From NCBI GenBank assembly GCA_050951845.1, contig JBMNJV010000004.1:1-64000 (forward strand): a stretch of DNA of 64,000 bases. Direction: 5' to 3'. Origin of the DNA: UBA5436 sp050951845. Its GTDB lineage: Bacteria; Bacillota; Clostridia; Saccharofermentanales; DTU023. The notes beneath the pieces were generated by a model. The model was not told where the DNA came from. It did no database searches and was given only the letters and a program-made list of their open reading frames with translations. Below, in pieces: positions 53,813 through 63,646 of the stretch; the first letter of the stretch is position 1; every line of letters starts with the position of its first letter. Made by a program: the position numbers and the translations under genes.

Positions 53813-55309
53813 ATGAACGTACAAAATTCCAACCGGTTAAAAAAATTTAACTCAAACTCACTATATTTAATAAAGAACAAATTACAAGCAGAAGAAGCGA
53901 ATATCAGCTTATTCTTTTTGATCTTGCTGCCGATTACATTATTAGTTCTGTTTTCAACTTTTGAAAACGCGCAATTGAGAAGAGAAGAACTTGATTTTGT
54001 GCGTTGTTGTGAAAACAACCTGGATCTTACTCTGGCAGATTATGATCGGCAGCTCTGGCATGAATTCGGATTGTGGGGAGTTGAAAGCAGTTTATTGAAT
54101 CAACACAAAGCTGAACTTGAACAAAATTATTTTTCGAAGAAACATGCGGTGAGTATTGAACTTTCCGGTCTTCACAGCCTTGAGGAAACAGATCAGTTAA
54201 GGACGCAAATATTGCGTCATATGAGTGTGAGAGCTCCTTTCTTGGTAACTGAAGAAATAATTAACAGAGTCAGCAGTGCCGGTATTTTGGCTGAACAACT
54301 TAAGAATAGTTCTGCTTTAACGGAAATCACTGCACAAAGTGATTTGCTTGACCCGGAATCGATTATTGCCGATCCGGATTCAGTTTCAGGTGATTTGGCA
54401 AATTTGAATGTGGAAATAGAACAAGAAGATCAAGATAAATTAGCAGAAATGTCGGATGCTGAACGCAATGTTTTATCTGAAACTGCTTTGACAATATTGA
54501 CTGATCTGACAGAAGAAGCCAAGACGATGATTATACCTATGTATGAATCCACCGGTAATCAAGTTCCGGCTAATCCGCTTGCACCTGGTTCACTTCAAAG
54601 CATTACAGATTTCTTCGATCAATTATTATTCAATTATGATATTCCGTTAATCAGTCGGTTACAGATTCAGGAATATATGTTGAATTATTATCCGATGCAA
54701 ATTACGGAATTGGAAACGGCGGGAAATAAAACTCCGCTGCAAACACCTGACGGCAGGTTGCATTCGGACTTGCAAGCGGCAGGCAGAAAGAATGAAGTTG
54801 AACAGATTATTTTTAATACAGATAATCCCGATTCGGCAGCATCGAAAGCGAAATGGAGTATCGGAGGAATCTGCTTTACATATCATCTGATTGATAATTT
54901 TACAGATGAGGCAAAACAGTCTGTTTATATGCTGGAAGCTGCCGGGATCAGCACGATAATAGCTGTAGGCAGTTTAGGCCATATTGTAATCGATCCCCAA
55001 TCTTTGGTTTATGTAATAACTTTGATTGATTCACTGTCCCAAGCTGTTGCAGATAGTGACCGGCTAGTGAAGGGAGAAGAAGTTTCTTTTGCTTTCGCCG
55101 AGACAGAGATCAAGCTGAACTATCGGGATTTTATGCGGGTATTTGCATTATGTAAAGGTGAAGATAATTTACTAAGGGGAATTAACGAAATGCGAAAAAA
55201 GACAGTGCCGGGAGATTTCATAACTGCGGTTCAGTTAGACGGAACTTTTCGTCAAAATTCACTTCAATTGTGCAGGGAATTTTCAGATCATATTCGGGAA
55301 CAAGAATAA
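53813..55309 (+). CDS. TadG/DUF5702-like single-helix exported protein
   Basis: About 498 residues from ATG 53813 (AGGGGC upstream; an upstream in-frame ATG at 53759 lies inside the previous gene). After a basic 30-residue N-terminus there is one membrane helix with EEANISLFFLILLPITLLVL, where the Glu before the helix is the pilin-like residue. The long outside domain includes FVRCCENNLDLTLADYDRQL and LWHEFGLWGV, which I associate with DUF5702 proteins of clostridial Tad loci. A helical, acidic middle (about 170-260) follows. No adhesin motif is recognised. Confidence 0.6.
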   Translation: MNVQNSNRLKKFNSNSLYLIKNKLQAEEANISLFFLILLPITLLVLFSTFENAQLRREELDFVRCCENNLDLTLADYDRQLWHEFGLWGVESSLLNQHKAELEQNYFSKKHAVSIELSGLHSLEETDQLRTQILRHMSVRAPFLVTEEIINRVSSAGILAEQLKNSSALTEITAQSDLLDPESIIADPDSVSGDLANLNVEIEQEDQDKLAEMSDAERNVLSETALTILTDLTEEAKTMIIPMYESTGNQVPANPLAPGSLQSITDFFDQLLFNYDIPLISRLQIQEYMLNYYPMQITELETAGNKTPLQTPDGRLHSDLQAAGRKNEVEQIIFNTDNPDSAASKAKWSIGGICFTYHLIDNFTDEAKQSVYMLEAAGISTIIAVGSLGHIVIDPQSLVYVITLIDSLSQAVADSDRLVKGEEVSFAFAETEIKLNYRDFMRVFALCKGEDNLLRGINEMRKKTVPGDFITAVQLDGTFRQNSLQLCREFSDHIREQE

Positions 55310-55369
55310 AACGTTGTTTTAAGATATTGCTCCGCTTAAACTCGGACTTGATAAGGAATAACAAAGATT

Positions 55370-56428
55370 ATGTTAAAGAAGAAATATAATAGAACATATA
55401 TCAATCAGAAACACAAGTCTAAGTTCCGTGAAGAAAATGGCGGTGTGGTTTTTGATGCAGCGATTATTATGCCGTTAATAATAATTATCTGTTATTTTAT
55501 GCTCAGTGCGACATTGACCATACAACATGAATTGGTTATGCGTTATGCTCTGGATCAGACGGCGAAAGAATTGTCGTTGTTAATCCCGTTGGCCGAAGGT
55601 TTATATTCGGAAATTGACCATAGTTCAATCGATAAGTTGATCGATACATTCTTTCCCGAATCTGCTTCTGCATTTCGACAGGCTGCAGGCGATTTGGCCG
55701 GTTCGATTTTTTTACAAAACTTTCTCCAGACTCAAGTTGATAAATGGCTGATTGACGGTGCCGATCGATTGGGGATTAAAATACCGTCTGATCGCAGACA
55801 AATTATTTTGACCTCAGTTTCTGATCACAGTTTGCAACTGAAGATGGTATATCATGTTAAAACACCATGGACTACTACTGAAAAAAGCACAGTCAGTTAT
55901 GTTCCGGTTTGGACCAAATACGACAGTACATATCAATTGGAAAACGAGGCAAATGATCAAAAGGATAAAATGGCTGACGATATTTGGTCAGAGCATAATT
56001 TTACACGCGGCAAATATTTCAGAGAGCAATACAAAGCGAATTTACCTTTCAATTATCCGATTATTTGCAGATATCAGGCAGGAGAAATAATGGCGGTAAG
56101 AAGTCTTGATTTGACTGCACCGAGTTATAGTTTACCTGAAGCCGTAAATATACAATTGGAACAAGAAATCAATAATCTGGCAAATTTCAGCGGTTCAGAA
56201 CGTGATACCGGTCTGCCGTTAACCCGAATAACAGCAGACGATATCAAAGCGAGAAAACTTGTGATTGTCGTACCCGGAAACTCGGATTATGATTTGAGCT
56301 CCCCAATGTTTAAAAATCTTGAAACATTTGCTTCGAATTCCGGCGTTACAATGCAAATAGACGTCAGAGGCAACAGCTATCGTTATTTACCGAAACCGGA
56401 ACCTGATAATTCTGATAAAAAAGAATAA
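55370..56428 (+). CDS. TadE-like pseudopilin protein
   Basis: 352 residues. Basic N-terminus, then ENGGVVFDAAIIMPLIIII, the TadE/TadF-type segment in which a Glu-Asn-Gly-Gly precedes a hydrophobic helix. The external part is mixed and ends with a polar, Pro-rich tail (KPEPDNSDKK). It is the third gene of the cluster; the 60-base gap before it contains GGAATAAC as a weak ribosome binding site. The Tad secretion ATPase and platform genes (tadZ, tadA, tadB, tadC) are not in the window, so the partners must be elsewhere or the function differs. Confidence 0.6.
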   Translation: MLKKKYNRTYINQKHKSKFREENGGVVFDAAIIMPLIIIICYFMLSATLTIQHELVMRYALDQTAKELSLLIPLAEGLYSEIDHSSIDKLIDTFFPESASAFRQAAGDLAGSIFLQNFLQTQVDKWLIDGADRLGIKIPSDRRQIILTSVSDHSLQLKMVYHVKTPWTTTEKSTVSYVPVWTKYDSTYQLENEANDQKDKMADDIWSEHNFTRGKYFREQYKANLPFNYPIICRYQAGEIMAVRSLDLTAPSYSLPEAVNIQLEQEINNLANFSGSERDTGLPLTRITADDIKARKLVIVVPGNSDYDLSSPMFKNLETFASNSGVTMQIDVRGNSYRYLPKPEPDNSDKKE

Positions 56429-56539
56429 TGCTTTAATCAGCCGGAGCATTAATCAAACCGGTGAGATACAGTAACAAGAATTGGCTAATTGCAGTTTCAA
56501 ACTGTTATTAACAAATGTTAAATAAGTTGTAATAATAAA

Positions 56540-56568
56540 TTGCTTAATAAAAACTGATAAGATATCAT
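56540..56568 (+). promoter_or_regulatory. Candidate sigma-A promoter of secA
   Basis: TTGCTT (56540-56545), 17-base spacer, TATCAT (56563-56568). Transcription would start near 56575, giving a leader of about 80 bases before secA. Confidence 0.5.
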
Positions 56569-56657
56569 TTAAGAGGATTTTTACTGGAATGAAAAACTAT
56601 TAAGTTAAAACAAATAAATTATAGATAACTAAAGATGAATGTAGGAAGATTTAATAT

Positions 56658-59498
56658 ATGGGACTTTTTTCGAAAATATTCGGTACTTACTCAGAACGGG
56701 AAATTAAAAAAATAACTCCGCTGCAAAAGCAAGTTTTAGATTTGGCGGATAAATATAAAAATATGTCGGAGCAAGAATTACGCGGGCAGACAGAAATATT
56801 CAGAAAACGATTGAATCAAGGAGAAACTTTAGATGATCTTTTACCGGAAGCATTTGCTACGGTCAGAGAAGCTTCACGCAGAGTTCTTGGTATGTTTCAT
56901 TTCCCGGTTCAAATCCTCGGCGGGATTATTCTGCACCAAGGCAGAATTGCAGAAATGAAAACCGGAGAAGGTAAAACTTTGGTGGCAACCTTACCGGTTT
57001 ATCTCAATGCTTTAGCCGGCAAAGGGGTTCATGTTGTTACGGTTAACGACTATTTGGCAGAACGTGACAGCGAATGGATGGGCAAAATTTATCGTTATTT
57101 AGGTCTGAGTGTTGGCCTGGTAGTCCGCGGTCTTTCGAAAGCCGAGAAACAGAAAGCTTATAACAGCGACATTACTTATGGTACTAATAATGAATTCGGC
57201 TTTGATTATTTACGGGATAATATGGTAACTTCAGTTGAACAATTGGTTCAACGTGATTTGAATTATGCGATTATTGATGAGGTTGACAGTATTTTGGTTG
57301 ATGAAGCCAGAACACCTTTGATTATTTCCGGTTCAAGCGGAGAATCGTCCGAATTATATGAAAAGGCTAATCAATTAATTGTGAGCCTTAAAGGTAAAAC
57401 TTTTAAAGAAACAGATAGCAAACTATCCTATGAAGAAAGGGCAGAGCTGGAGGGTGATGCGGATTACATTGTTGACGAAAAAGCCAAAAGCTCAATTTTA
57501 ACGCAACGTGGCGTGCAAAAAGCGGAAAAATTCTTCGGGTTGGATAATTTGACAGATCAAGAAAACTATTTGATAAATCATCATATAAACAATGCCTTGA
57601 AAGCTCATGGTACGATGTTTCGCGACCAGGACTATATTGTTGACGGCGGTGAAGTGATTATAGTTGACGACAATACCGGTCGTCTGATGCCCGGCAGACG
57701 TTATAGTAACGGTCTGCATCAGGCAATAGAGGCTAAAGAAGGAGTCAAAGTTGAACGTGAAAGCAGGACTTTAGCAACGATTACATTTCAGAATTATTTC
57801 AGAATGTATCGCAAATTATCCGGCATGACCGGTACTGCAATGACGGAAGAAGATGAATTTAAAGAAATATATGCTCTGGATGTTGTCGAGATTCCTACCA
57901 ATGAACCGATGGTAAGAGAGGATTTATCTGATGCGGTTTACAAAACGGAAGCCGGAAAATATAATTCGCTGATAAAATCGGTTAAAGAGATTCATGCAAC
58001 CGGTCAGCCGATTTTAGTCGGCACGATTTCTGTTGAAAAATCGGAAGTAATCTCTGCTTTGTTTACCAAAGCCGGAATAAAACACAATGTATTAAATGCA
58101 AAACATCATCAACGTGAAGCGGAAATTGTTGCACAAGCGGGGCGTTTAGGTGCTGTTACCATCTCGACGAATATGGCGGGGCGCGGTACGGATATTATGC
58201 TTGGCGGTAATGCCGAGCATATGGCAAAACAAGAAATGCGCAAACGGGGATATGATGAAGAATTAATTGAAGAAGCTGATTCATACAATATTACCGATGA
58301 TCAAACAGTCCTTGATGCGAGAGCTCTTTTCCAGGATTTACAAGAACATTTCGAAGCATCAATAGCTGAAGAGAAACAACAAGTTATTTCCAGCGGGGGC
58401 TTATACATTATAGGTACTGAAAGGCATGAATCACGACGTATCGATAATCAGTTGCGCGGTCGGTCCGGACGTCAAGGTGATCCCGGTACCAGTAAATTTT
58501 ATTTATCGCTGGAAGATGATTTATTGCGTTTGTTCGGCGGCGAACGGATGGAAGCAATTTTTAATACTTTCGGTATTGAAAGCGATATGGAAATTGAACA
58601 TCCGATGCTTACCAGAACAATTGAGTCGGCACAGCGCAGAGTTGAAGCTCAGAACTTCAGTATCAGAAAAAATGTTTTACAATATGACGATGTTATGAAT
58701 CAACAACGTGATTTGGTATATAAGCAAAGAAAAGAAGTCCTGCATGGTGAGAATGTTCATCCCTATTTTGTAAAATATATTCAGGATATTGTGACAATTA
58801 ACGTGAATTCTTTAACAATGGGTTCCTCTGATACCGGTGAATGGGATGTCGGAACTTTAGTGTCTCGGTTACAAAATCTGTTAGGTGATTTACCGAGTAT
58901 CAATCAATTAAAGAAGATCAGTGGTATTGTGTCACCGGCAGAAATAGCTGATCAAATAATTCGAGAAGCAGTGGACGTTCTGGAAAACAAAGCGGTCGAT
59001 CTCGGTGCGGAAGAAATTTTATATCAAGCTGAACGCTATGTATTGCTCAATGCGGTTGACAATCACTGGATGGATCATATCGATGCAATGGATAACTTAC
59101 GTGACAGCATCGGAATGCGGGGATATGCCCAACATGATCCGGTTGTTGAGTATAAACGTGAAGGTTATGACATGTTTGAAGCAATGACTTTGGGAATTCA
59201 GGAAGATGCCGTGCGTTTGATTATGCGAGCTCAAATTACAAGCGATCAGTCAAGAGAGATGAAAGGCAGAAAAGCTCCCGAAGAATTGAGTGAAGGACGA
59301 AAAGGATCGCAGAATACAGCATTCAATTTAGCCAGAGCTGCCGTCGGAGGAGGCGGTCAGAATAAACCTGCGGCACCCCCGAAACAGGCACCGGTTAAGA
59401 AAAAAGTTATTCCGGGCAGAAATGAACCTTGTTGGTGCGGCAGCGGCAAAAAGTACAAAAACTGCCATCTCCGCCAAGATGAAGCCGAAAACAGTTAA
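56658..59498 (+). CDS. secA: Protein translocase ATPase SecA
   Basis: Motor of the Sec pathway, 946 residues. Walker A is GEGKT (about 103-107, in MKTGEGKTLVA); the DEVDSILVDEARTPLI segment, the preprotein cross-linking domain, RGTDIMLGG, and QLRGRSGRQGDPG (motif VI) follow. The C-terminal linker is Gly/Pro/Lys-rich and ends in the SEC-C motif RNEPCWCGSGKKYKNCH (CxCx8CH), which binds zinc and SecB-like partners or the ribosome. AGGAAG precedes the ATG. A monocistronic gene; the convergent GH13 gene follows after 59 bases without a clear terminator. Confidence 0.98.
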   Translation: MGLFSKIFGTYSEREIKKITPLQKQVLDLADKYKNMSEQELRGQTEIFRKRLNQGETLDDLLPEAFATVREASRRVLGMFHFPVQILGGIILHQGRIAEMKTGEGKTLVATLPVYLNALAGKGVHVVTVNDYLAERDSEWMGKIYRYLGLSVGLVVRGLSKAEKQKAYNSDITYGTNNEFGFDYLRDNMVTSVEQLVQRDLNYAIIDEVDSILVDEARTPLIISGSSGESSELYEKANQLIVSLKGKTFKETDSKLSYEERAELEGDADYIVDEKAKSSILTQRGVQKAEKFFGLDNLTDQENYLINHHINNALKAHGTMFRDQDYIVDGGEVIIVDDNTGRLMPGRRYSNGLHQAIEAKEGVKVERESRTLATITFQNYFRMYRKLSGMTGTAMTEEDEFKEIYALDVVEIPTNEPMVREDLSDAVYKTEAGKYNSLIKSVKEIHATGQPILVGTISVEKSEVISALFTKAGIKHNVLNAKHHQREAEIVAQAGRLGAVTISTNMAGRGTDIMLGGNAEHMAKQEMRKRGYDEELIEEADSYNITDDQTVLDARALFQDLQEHFEASIAEEKQQVISSGGLYIIGTERHESRRIDNQLRGRSGRQGDPGTSKFYLSLEDDLLRLFGGERMEAIFNTFGIESDMEIEHPMLTRTIESAQRRVEAQNFSIRKNVLQYDDVMNQQRDLVYKQRKEVLHGENVHPYFVKYIQDIVTINVNSLTMGSSDTGEWDVGTLVSRLQNLLGDLPSINQLKKISGIVSPAEIADQIIREAVDVLENKAVDLGAEEILYQAERYVLLNAVDNHWMDHIDAMDNLRDSIGMRGYAQHDPVVEYKREGYDMFEAMTLGIQEDAVRLIMRAQITSDQSREMKGRKAPEELSEGRKGSQNTAFNLARAAVGGGGQNKPAAPPKQAPVKKKVIPGRNEPCWCGSGKKYKNCHLRQDEAENS

Positions 59499-59557
59499 TC
59501 GGCGGTCTGTAATAGATACTTGCTACTTATAATTGAGAACATATATGAAACAATTGA

Positions 59558-61576
59558 TTAAAATAATTTAACGATAAAAGTTTCATAGGGACGCAGTTCA
59601 CTATTTTTGATAAAGTCCTGCTGATTGCGATCGGGATAGTTGGAAATCAAAATTGTGCGATCTAAAGAATCAGGAACTTTAATATTGTATTCTTCAGCTT
59701 GCCGTAATAATTGCGTAGTACTGAATCCGATCACGTTTAATATCTCATCAGTTAAATTTGCTTCAATATAAAATGCATGATAATCGTCATAGCGGAAATA
59801 ACGCAGAATACTGGTGTTATGTTTGCTGAGGATTTCCAGTTTGCCGTAAATCAAGGTGGCATAATGAGAGCGCAAGGATGTCAATGCCCGATAATAATTG
59901 AGAATTGAATGTGAATCATTGCCTTGTTCTGCAACGCTCATTTTCGGATCGGCAAAACAGTCGATCCAGGTTGTTTTGTTTTGTGAAAAATCTCCGTTGA
60001 GAAATTCATTATCCCAAACTATCGGAACCCGGGCATGATCGCGACTGCCGCGAATTATACGGTCAAGTGATCCGGAATTTTCTGCCAAAGTTAATTGTTC
60101 ATTTAATTTTTCGTAACGTAACTGACTTTCAATATCTCTGATTTGTTCAATAGTATGAAACGGGGCATTGATCTGACCCAATTCTTGTCCTTGATATAAC
60201 ATGACCGTACCTTTGGCAGTCAATTGCAGAGTCGCTATCAATTTGGCGATTTGATTACGATAAAGATTATGATTTTGCATTCGGCTGATAATTCTCGGAT
60301 GATTGGGATCTTCGCAGAACAATACCGGCCAAAATGAATTATCTGCCGACAATTGCATTTTTAACCAAATATTACTCAAATAGTCGAGTGACAGATAATT
60401 TGATTGAAAACGACGCTGACCCGGCTCTTCAAATTGATTATAAGTCAATCCGAGATCACTGCGATTTGTAGCATCACCGCTGATTAATCTGGTGTAGTTA
60501 CTATGCATTATCAGACAATCGGCAATAATTAAAAAATCGGGTGAATCTTGTTTAAGAGCCAGATAAATTTCACTTAGCCAATCCAATAACTTGCATTGAT
60601 AGATATAATTTTCAATTCCGGAAACACCGGTTAAGACGGCTAAGGATTTGCTGCCTTCGGCATATGCTTCGTTTTTGGCAATGATAGAAGCTGATTCAAG
60701 AAAAAGTCCGTCAATTCCGAAGTTTTTCCAATATCTCATGATATTAATCATTTCCTCACGCACATAATCCATATCCCAGTTCAAGTCTAATTGCTTTGAA
60801 CTCTTTAAGTGCAAATAATACTTTTTTGCTGAACGTTGATAGAGCCACGCTGAATCACCATAAAAAGACTGCCAGTTGTTCGGTCCGTCGTTTACAATAT
60901 AGAAATTTTTATTGTCGGCAATATGATTATTTTCAGAAGAAACATCAACTTTATCTTTCGAATTGTCAAACCAGGCATGCTGATCTGAAGTTTGACTTAA
61001 TGGAAGTGTAAGAATTATCTTTAAGTTGTTTTGCTGACAAAGATTAATCAATTCTTTAAGATCTTTTTTGGATCCGAACAACGGGTTGATTTTGTAAAAA
61101 TCCTTAATATCGTAACCTGCATCATACATCGGCGAATCAAAAATCGGACTTAACAAAATTGTATCGACATTTAAAGATATAATATGCTCGAAGCGTTCAA
61201 TAATTCCTTTAAGATCACCGATGCCGTCATGATTAGCGTCCTGAAAGCTCGGGACAAAAATCTGATAAATAATACTGCTTTTCCACCATTTATGATTAAA
61301 AGAAATTTTATCGGGACAGAGATCTTGACGTTGTTCGTATTGATTCAGTTTGTCAATGATCCATGTTGTAATACGACGATCAAACATGATCCGGGTGAAA
61401 CGTTGAATGATTGTATAGGATTTCAATTTAATTGAACGCAGATAAAATTTATTGAAATCCTCAACGCTTTTACCCGAATAGTAAGCGATAAATGCCAAGA
61501 GTTCATAACCGATAATTGAATCCAGTACATCTCCCAGTGTAGAATTTAAGGTCCATTTTTCGTTGTTTTGCTTCAT
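59558..61576 (-). CDS. GH13 alpha-glucosidase-fold protein with all catalytic motifs replaced
   Basis: 672 residues: an extra N-terminal helical domain (1-95) and a full GH13_31-like TIM barrel from WWKSSIIYQIFVPSF (97-111) to the C-terminal beta domain. Region I DxxxNH is TLPLSQ (190-195); region II GFRxD is GLFLE (290-294, nucleophile Asp to Glu and Arg to Phe); the region III acid/base Glu is Asp (IADC, 351-354); region IV NHD is DPN (423-425). Scaffold parts such as HDGIGDLKG, DIESQLRYEKL and RDHARVPIVW are well kept. It is probably a carbohydrate-binding or regulatory pseudoenzyme. It lies downstream of tkt on the same strand, behind a terminator. Confidence 0.85.
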   Translation of the reverse strand: MKQNNEKWTLNSTLGDVLDSIIGYELLAFIAYYSGKSVEDFNKFYLRSIKLKSYTIIQRFTRIMFDRRITTWIIDKLNQYEQRQDLCPDKISFNHKWWKSSIIYQIFVPSFQDANHDGIGDLKGIIERFEHIISLNVDTILLSPIFDSPMYDAGYDIKDFYKINPLFGSKKDLKELINLCQQNNLKIILTLPLSQTSDQHAWFDNSKDKVDVSSENNHIADNKNFYIVNDGPNNWQSFYGDSAWLYQRSAKKYYLHLKSSKQLDLNWDMDYVREEMINIMRYWKNFGIDGLFLESASIIAKNEAYAEGSKSLAVLTGVSGIENYIYQCKLLDWLSEIYLALKQDSPDFLIIADCLIMHSNYTRLISGDATNRSDLGLTYNQFEEPGQRRFQSNYLSLDYLSNIWLKMQLSADNSFWPVLFCEDPNHPRIISRMQNHNLYRNQIAKLIATLQLTAKGTVMLYQGQELGQINAPFHTIEQIRDIESQLRYEKLNEQLTLAENSGSLDRIIRGSRDHARVPIVWDNEFLNGDFSQNKTTWIDCFADPKMSVAEQGNDSHSILNYYRALTSLRSHYATLIYGKLEILSKHNTSILRYFRYDDYHAFYIEANLTDEILNVIGFSTTQLLRQAEEYNIKVPDSLDRTILISNYPDRNQQDFIKNSELRPYETFIVKLF

Positions 61577-61602
61577 ACATACCTCAGTATTAAAATTATA
61601 TT

Positions 61603-61633
61603 AAAAAAGCCGTACCTATATTTTGGTACGGCT
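61603..61633 (-). terminator. Terminator of the transketolase gene
   Basis: On the minus strand a 9-bp stem (61625-61633 with 61608-61616, AGCCGTACC / GGTACGGCT) with an 8-base loop is followed by TTTTTT (61608-61603). It separates tkt from the GH13 gene. Confidence 0.9.
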
Positions 61634-61663
61634 TGCTTGATTAATCAAGTCATTTGTTATAGA

Positions 61664-63646
61664 TTAGAGCAATTCTTTTGCAGCATCTAAAACAGCTTGT
61701 TTATTGATACCGAATTCTTCAAATAGAATACCGGCAGGTGCGGATGCTCCGAAATGATCAATACCTATTACTTTTCCGTTTGATCCGACTAAGCGATACC
61801 AAGGCATTGTTGCACCGGCTTCAATGGAGATTCTTTTGGTTACTGCCGCAGGTAAGACTTCTTCCTGATAAGCCGCATCTTGTTCCAAGAATGCATCCAT
61901 ACAAGGAATTGAAACAACACGTACTTTTTTGCCTTGTTCGGTTAATTCCTGTTGCGCTTCCAGAGCAGGTCTGACTTCAGAACCGCTTGCCATGATAATT
62001 AATTCCGGAGTGCCTTCACAATCTTGGAAAATATAACCTCCCTTGATTGCATCTATGCCTGATTGTTCATAAGTGGGCAGGTTTTGTCTGGTCAGAGCCA
62101 AGAAGGTCGGCTTTTTCTCTTTTAAATTAAAGAGGTAAGCGGCAGCCGTTTCTTTGCCGTCCGCAGGGCGGAATACGTATGTATTGGGAGTTGCCCTTAA
62201 CATACTGAGTTGTTCAATCGGCTGATGAGTGGGACCATCTTCGCCGACACCGATACTGTCATGAGTCAGGATAAAGAGCGAGGGTACATTCATGATTGAA
62301 GACAGACGGAATGCAGGTTTCATATAGTCGGCAAAGACAAAGAAAGTTGCACCGAAAGCATGAACACCGCCGTGTAAAGTCATACCGTTAACAATACAAG
62401 CCATAGCAAATTCACGAATTCCGTAATGAATATTGCGCCCGCTGTAATTGTCAGCTGAAAAATAGCCCAAGCCCGGCATATCAGTATTGTTTGAAGGTGC
62501 CAGGTCAGCTGAACCGCCGATTAAGCCCGGCAAATGTTTAGCAACGACATTTAAGACACTGCCGCTGGTTTTTCTGGTAGCTTGCTCACCCGAGAAATCC
62601 CATAAAGCAGGATCGTTTTCCAGAGCCTCGAGATCAGGTTCCAAACATTCGGCAAATTCTTGAGCCAGTTCCGGATTAGCTTTTTGCCATGCCGCAAAAG
62701 TTTCATTCCAGGCTTTTTCATCTTCAGATAATCTGGCTTGAACATCAGTCATATAATCTTTTAAGGCTTGCGGGATTTCAAATGCCGGTAAATCAATATC
62801 CCAGCCCAGATATTCTTTGGTTTTGATGATGTTGTCATCGCCCAGAGGGCTGCCGTGTGTTGCTTCACTACCTGCTAACGGAGAACCGTAACCGATGTCA
62901 CTGTGCAGAATAATCATTGTAGGTTGCTCTTTATTAGCTTTAGCTTCTGCAATTGCTTCGGCGATTGCAGCAGTATCATTGGCATCGGCTACGGATAGTA
63001 CCTGCCAACCGTACGCTTTGTAACGAGCTGCTACATCTTCGGTGAAAGCCAGATCTGTCGAACCTTCAATGGTTATTTCATTACGATCATAGAAAAGAAT
63101 TAACTTATCTAATTTTAAATGTCCTGCTAAAGAACAAGCTTCGCTGCTGACCCCTTCCATTAAGCATCCGTCACCGGACAATACATAGGTATAGTGATCA
63201 ATGATTTTTTGTTCATCAGTATTGAAACGAGCTGCCAGATGAGCTTCTGCCATTGCAAAACCTACAGCTGAGGCAATGCCTTGACCTAAAGGACCGGTTG
63301 TCATTTCAACGCCTTCGGTATCCAAATATTCCGGATGACCCGGAGTCTTACTCTGCCATTGCCTGAATTGCGCAAGGTCTTCGGCTGTTAATCCGTAACC
63401 GAATAGATGTAATAACGAATACATCAGCATCGATGCATGGCCGGCACTTAAGACAAAGCGATCACGGTTAAACCAATCCGGATTGTTCGGATTATGTTTC
63501 ATATGATTGGCCCATAGTTCAAAGGCTACCGGAGCTGCTCCCAAAGGCATTCCCGGATGTCCGGAATTTGCTTTTTGGATAGCATCGATCGACAATACAC
63601 GTAAGGCATTAATACCCAGCAGTTCCATTTGCATATTATTTTTCAT
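61664..63646 (-). CDS. tkt: Transketolase
   Basis: Thiamine-diphosphate enzyme of the non-oxidative pentose-phosphate pathway. The single-chain 660-residue form carries the substrate His in GHPGMPLGAAP (about 29-39), the TPP motif GDGCLMEGVSSEA (about 158-170), FYDRNEITIEG, and the pyrimidine-domain EFAMACIVNGM and DSIGVGEDGPTHQPIEQL. GGAGG lies before the ATG. Its product ribose-5-phosphate feeds PRPP formation, but the prs genes are far away. The short split clostridial form (two subunits) is not what is seen here. Confidence 0.97.
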   Translation of the reverse strand: MKNNMQMELLGINALRVLSIDAIQKANSGHPGMPLGAAPVAFELWANHMKHNPNNPDWFNRDRFVLSAGHASMLMYSLLHLFGYGLTAEDLAQFRQWQSKTPGHPEYLDTEGVEMTTGPLGQGIASAVGFAMAEAHLAARFNTDEQKIIDHYTYVLSGDGCLMEGVSSEACSLAGHLKLDKLILFYDRNEITIEGSTDLAFTEDVAARYKAYGWQVLSVADANDTAAIAEAIAEAKANKEQPTMIILHSDIGYGSPLAGSEATHGSPLGDDNIIKTKEYLGWDIDLPAFEIPQALKDYMTDVQARLSEDEKAWNETFAAWQKANPELAQEFAECLEPDLEALENDPALWDFSGEQATRKTSGSVLNVVAKHLPGLIGGSADLAPSNNTDMPGLGYFSADNYSGRNIHYGIREFAMACIVNGMTLHGGVHAFGATFFVFADYMKPAFRLSSIMNVPSLFILTHDSIGVGEDGPTHQPIEQLSMLRATPNTYVFRPADGKETAAAYLFNLKEKKPTFLALTRQNLPTYEQSGIDAIKGGYIFQDCEGTPELIIMASGSEVRPALEAQQELTEQGKKVRVVSIPCMDAFLEQDAAYQEEVLPAAVTKRISIEAGATMPWYRLVGSNGKVIGIDHFGASAPAGILFEEFGINKQAVLDAAKELL

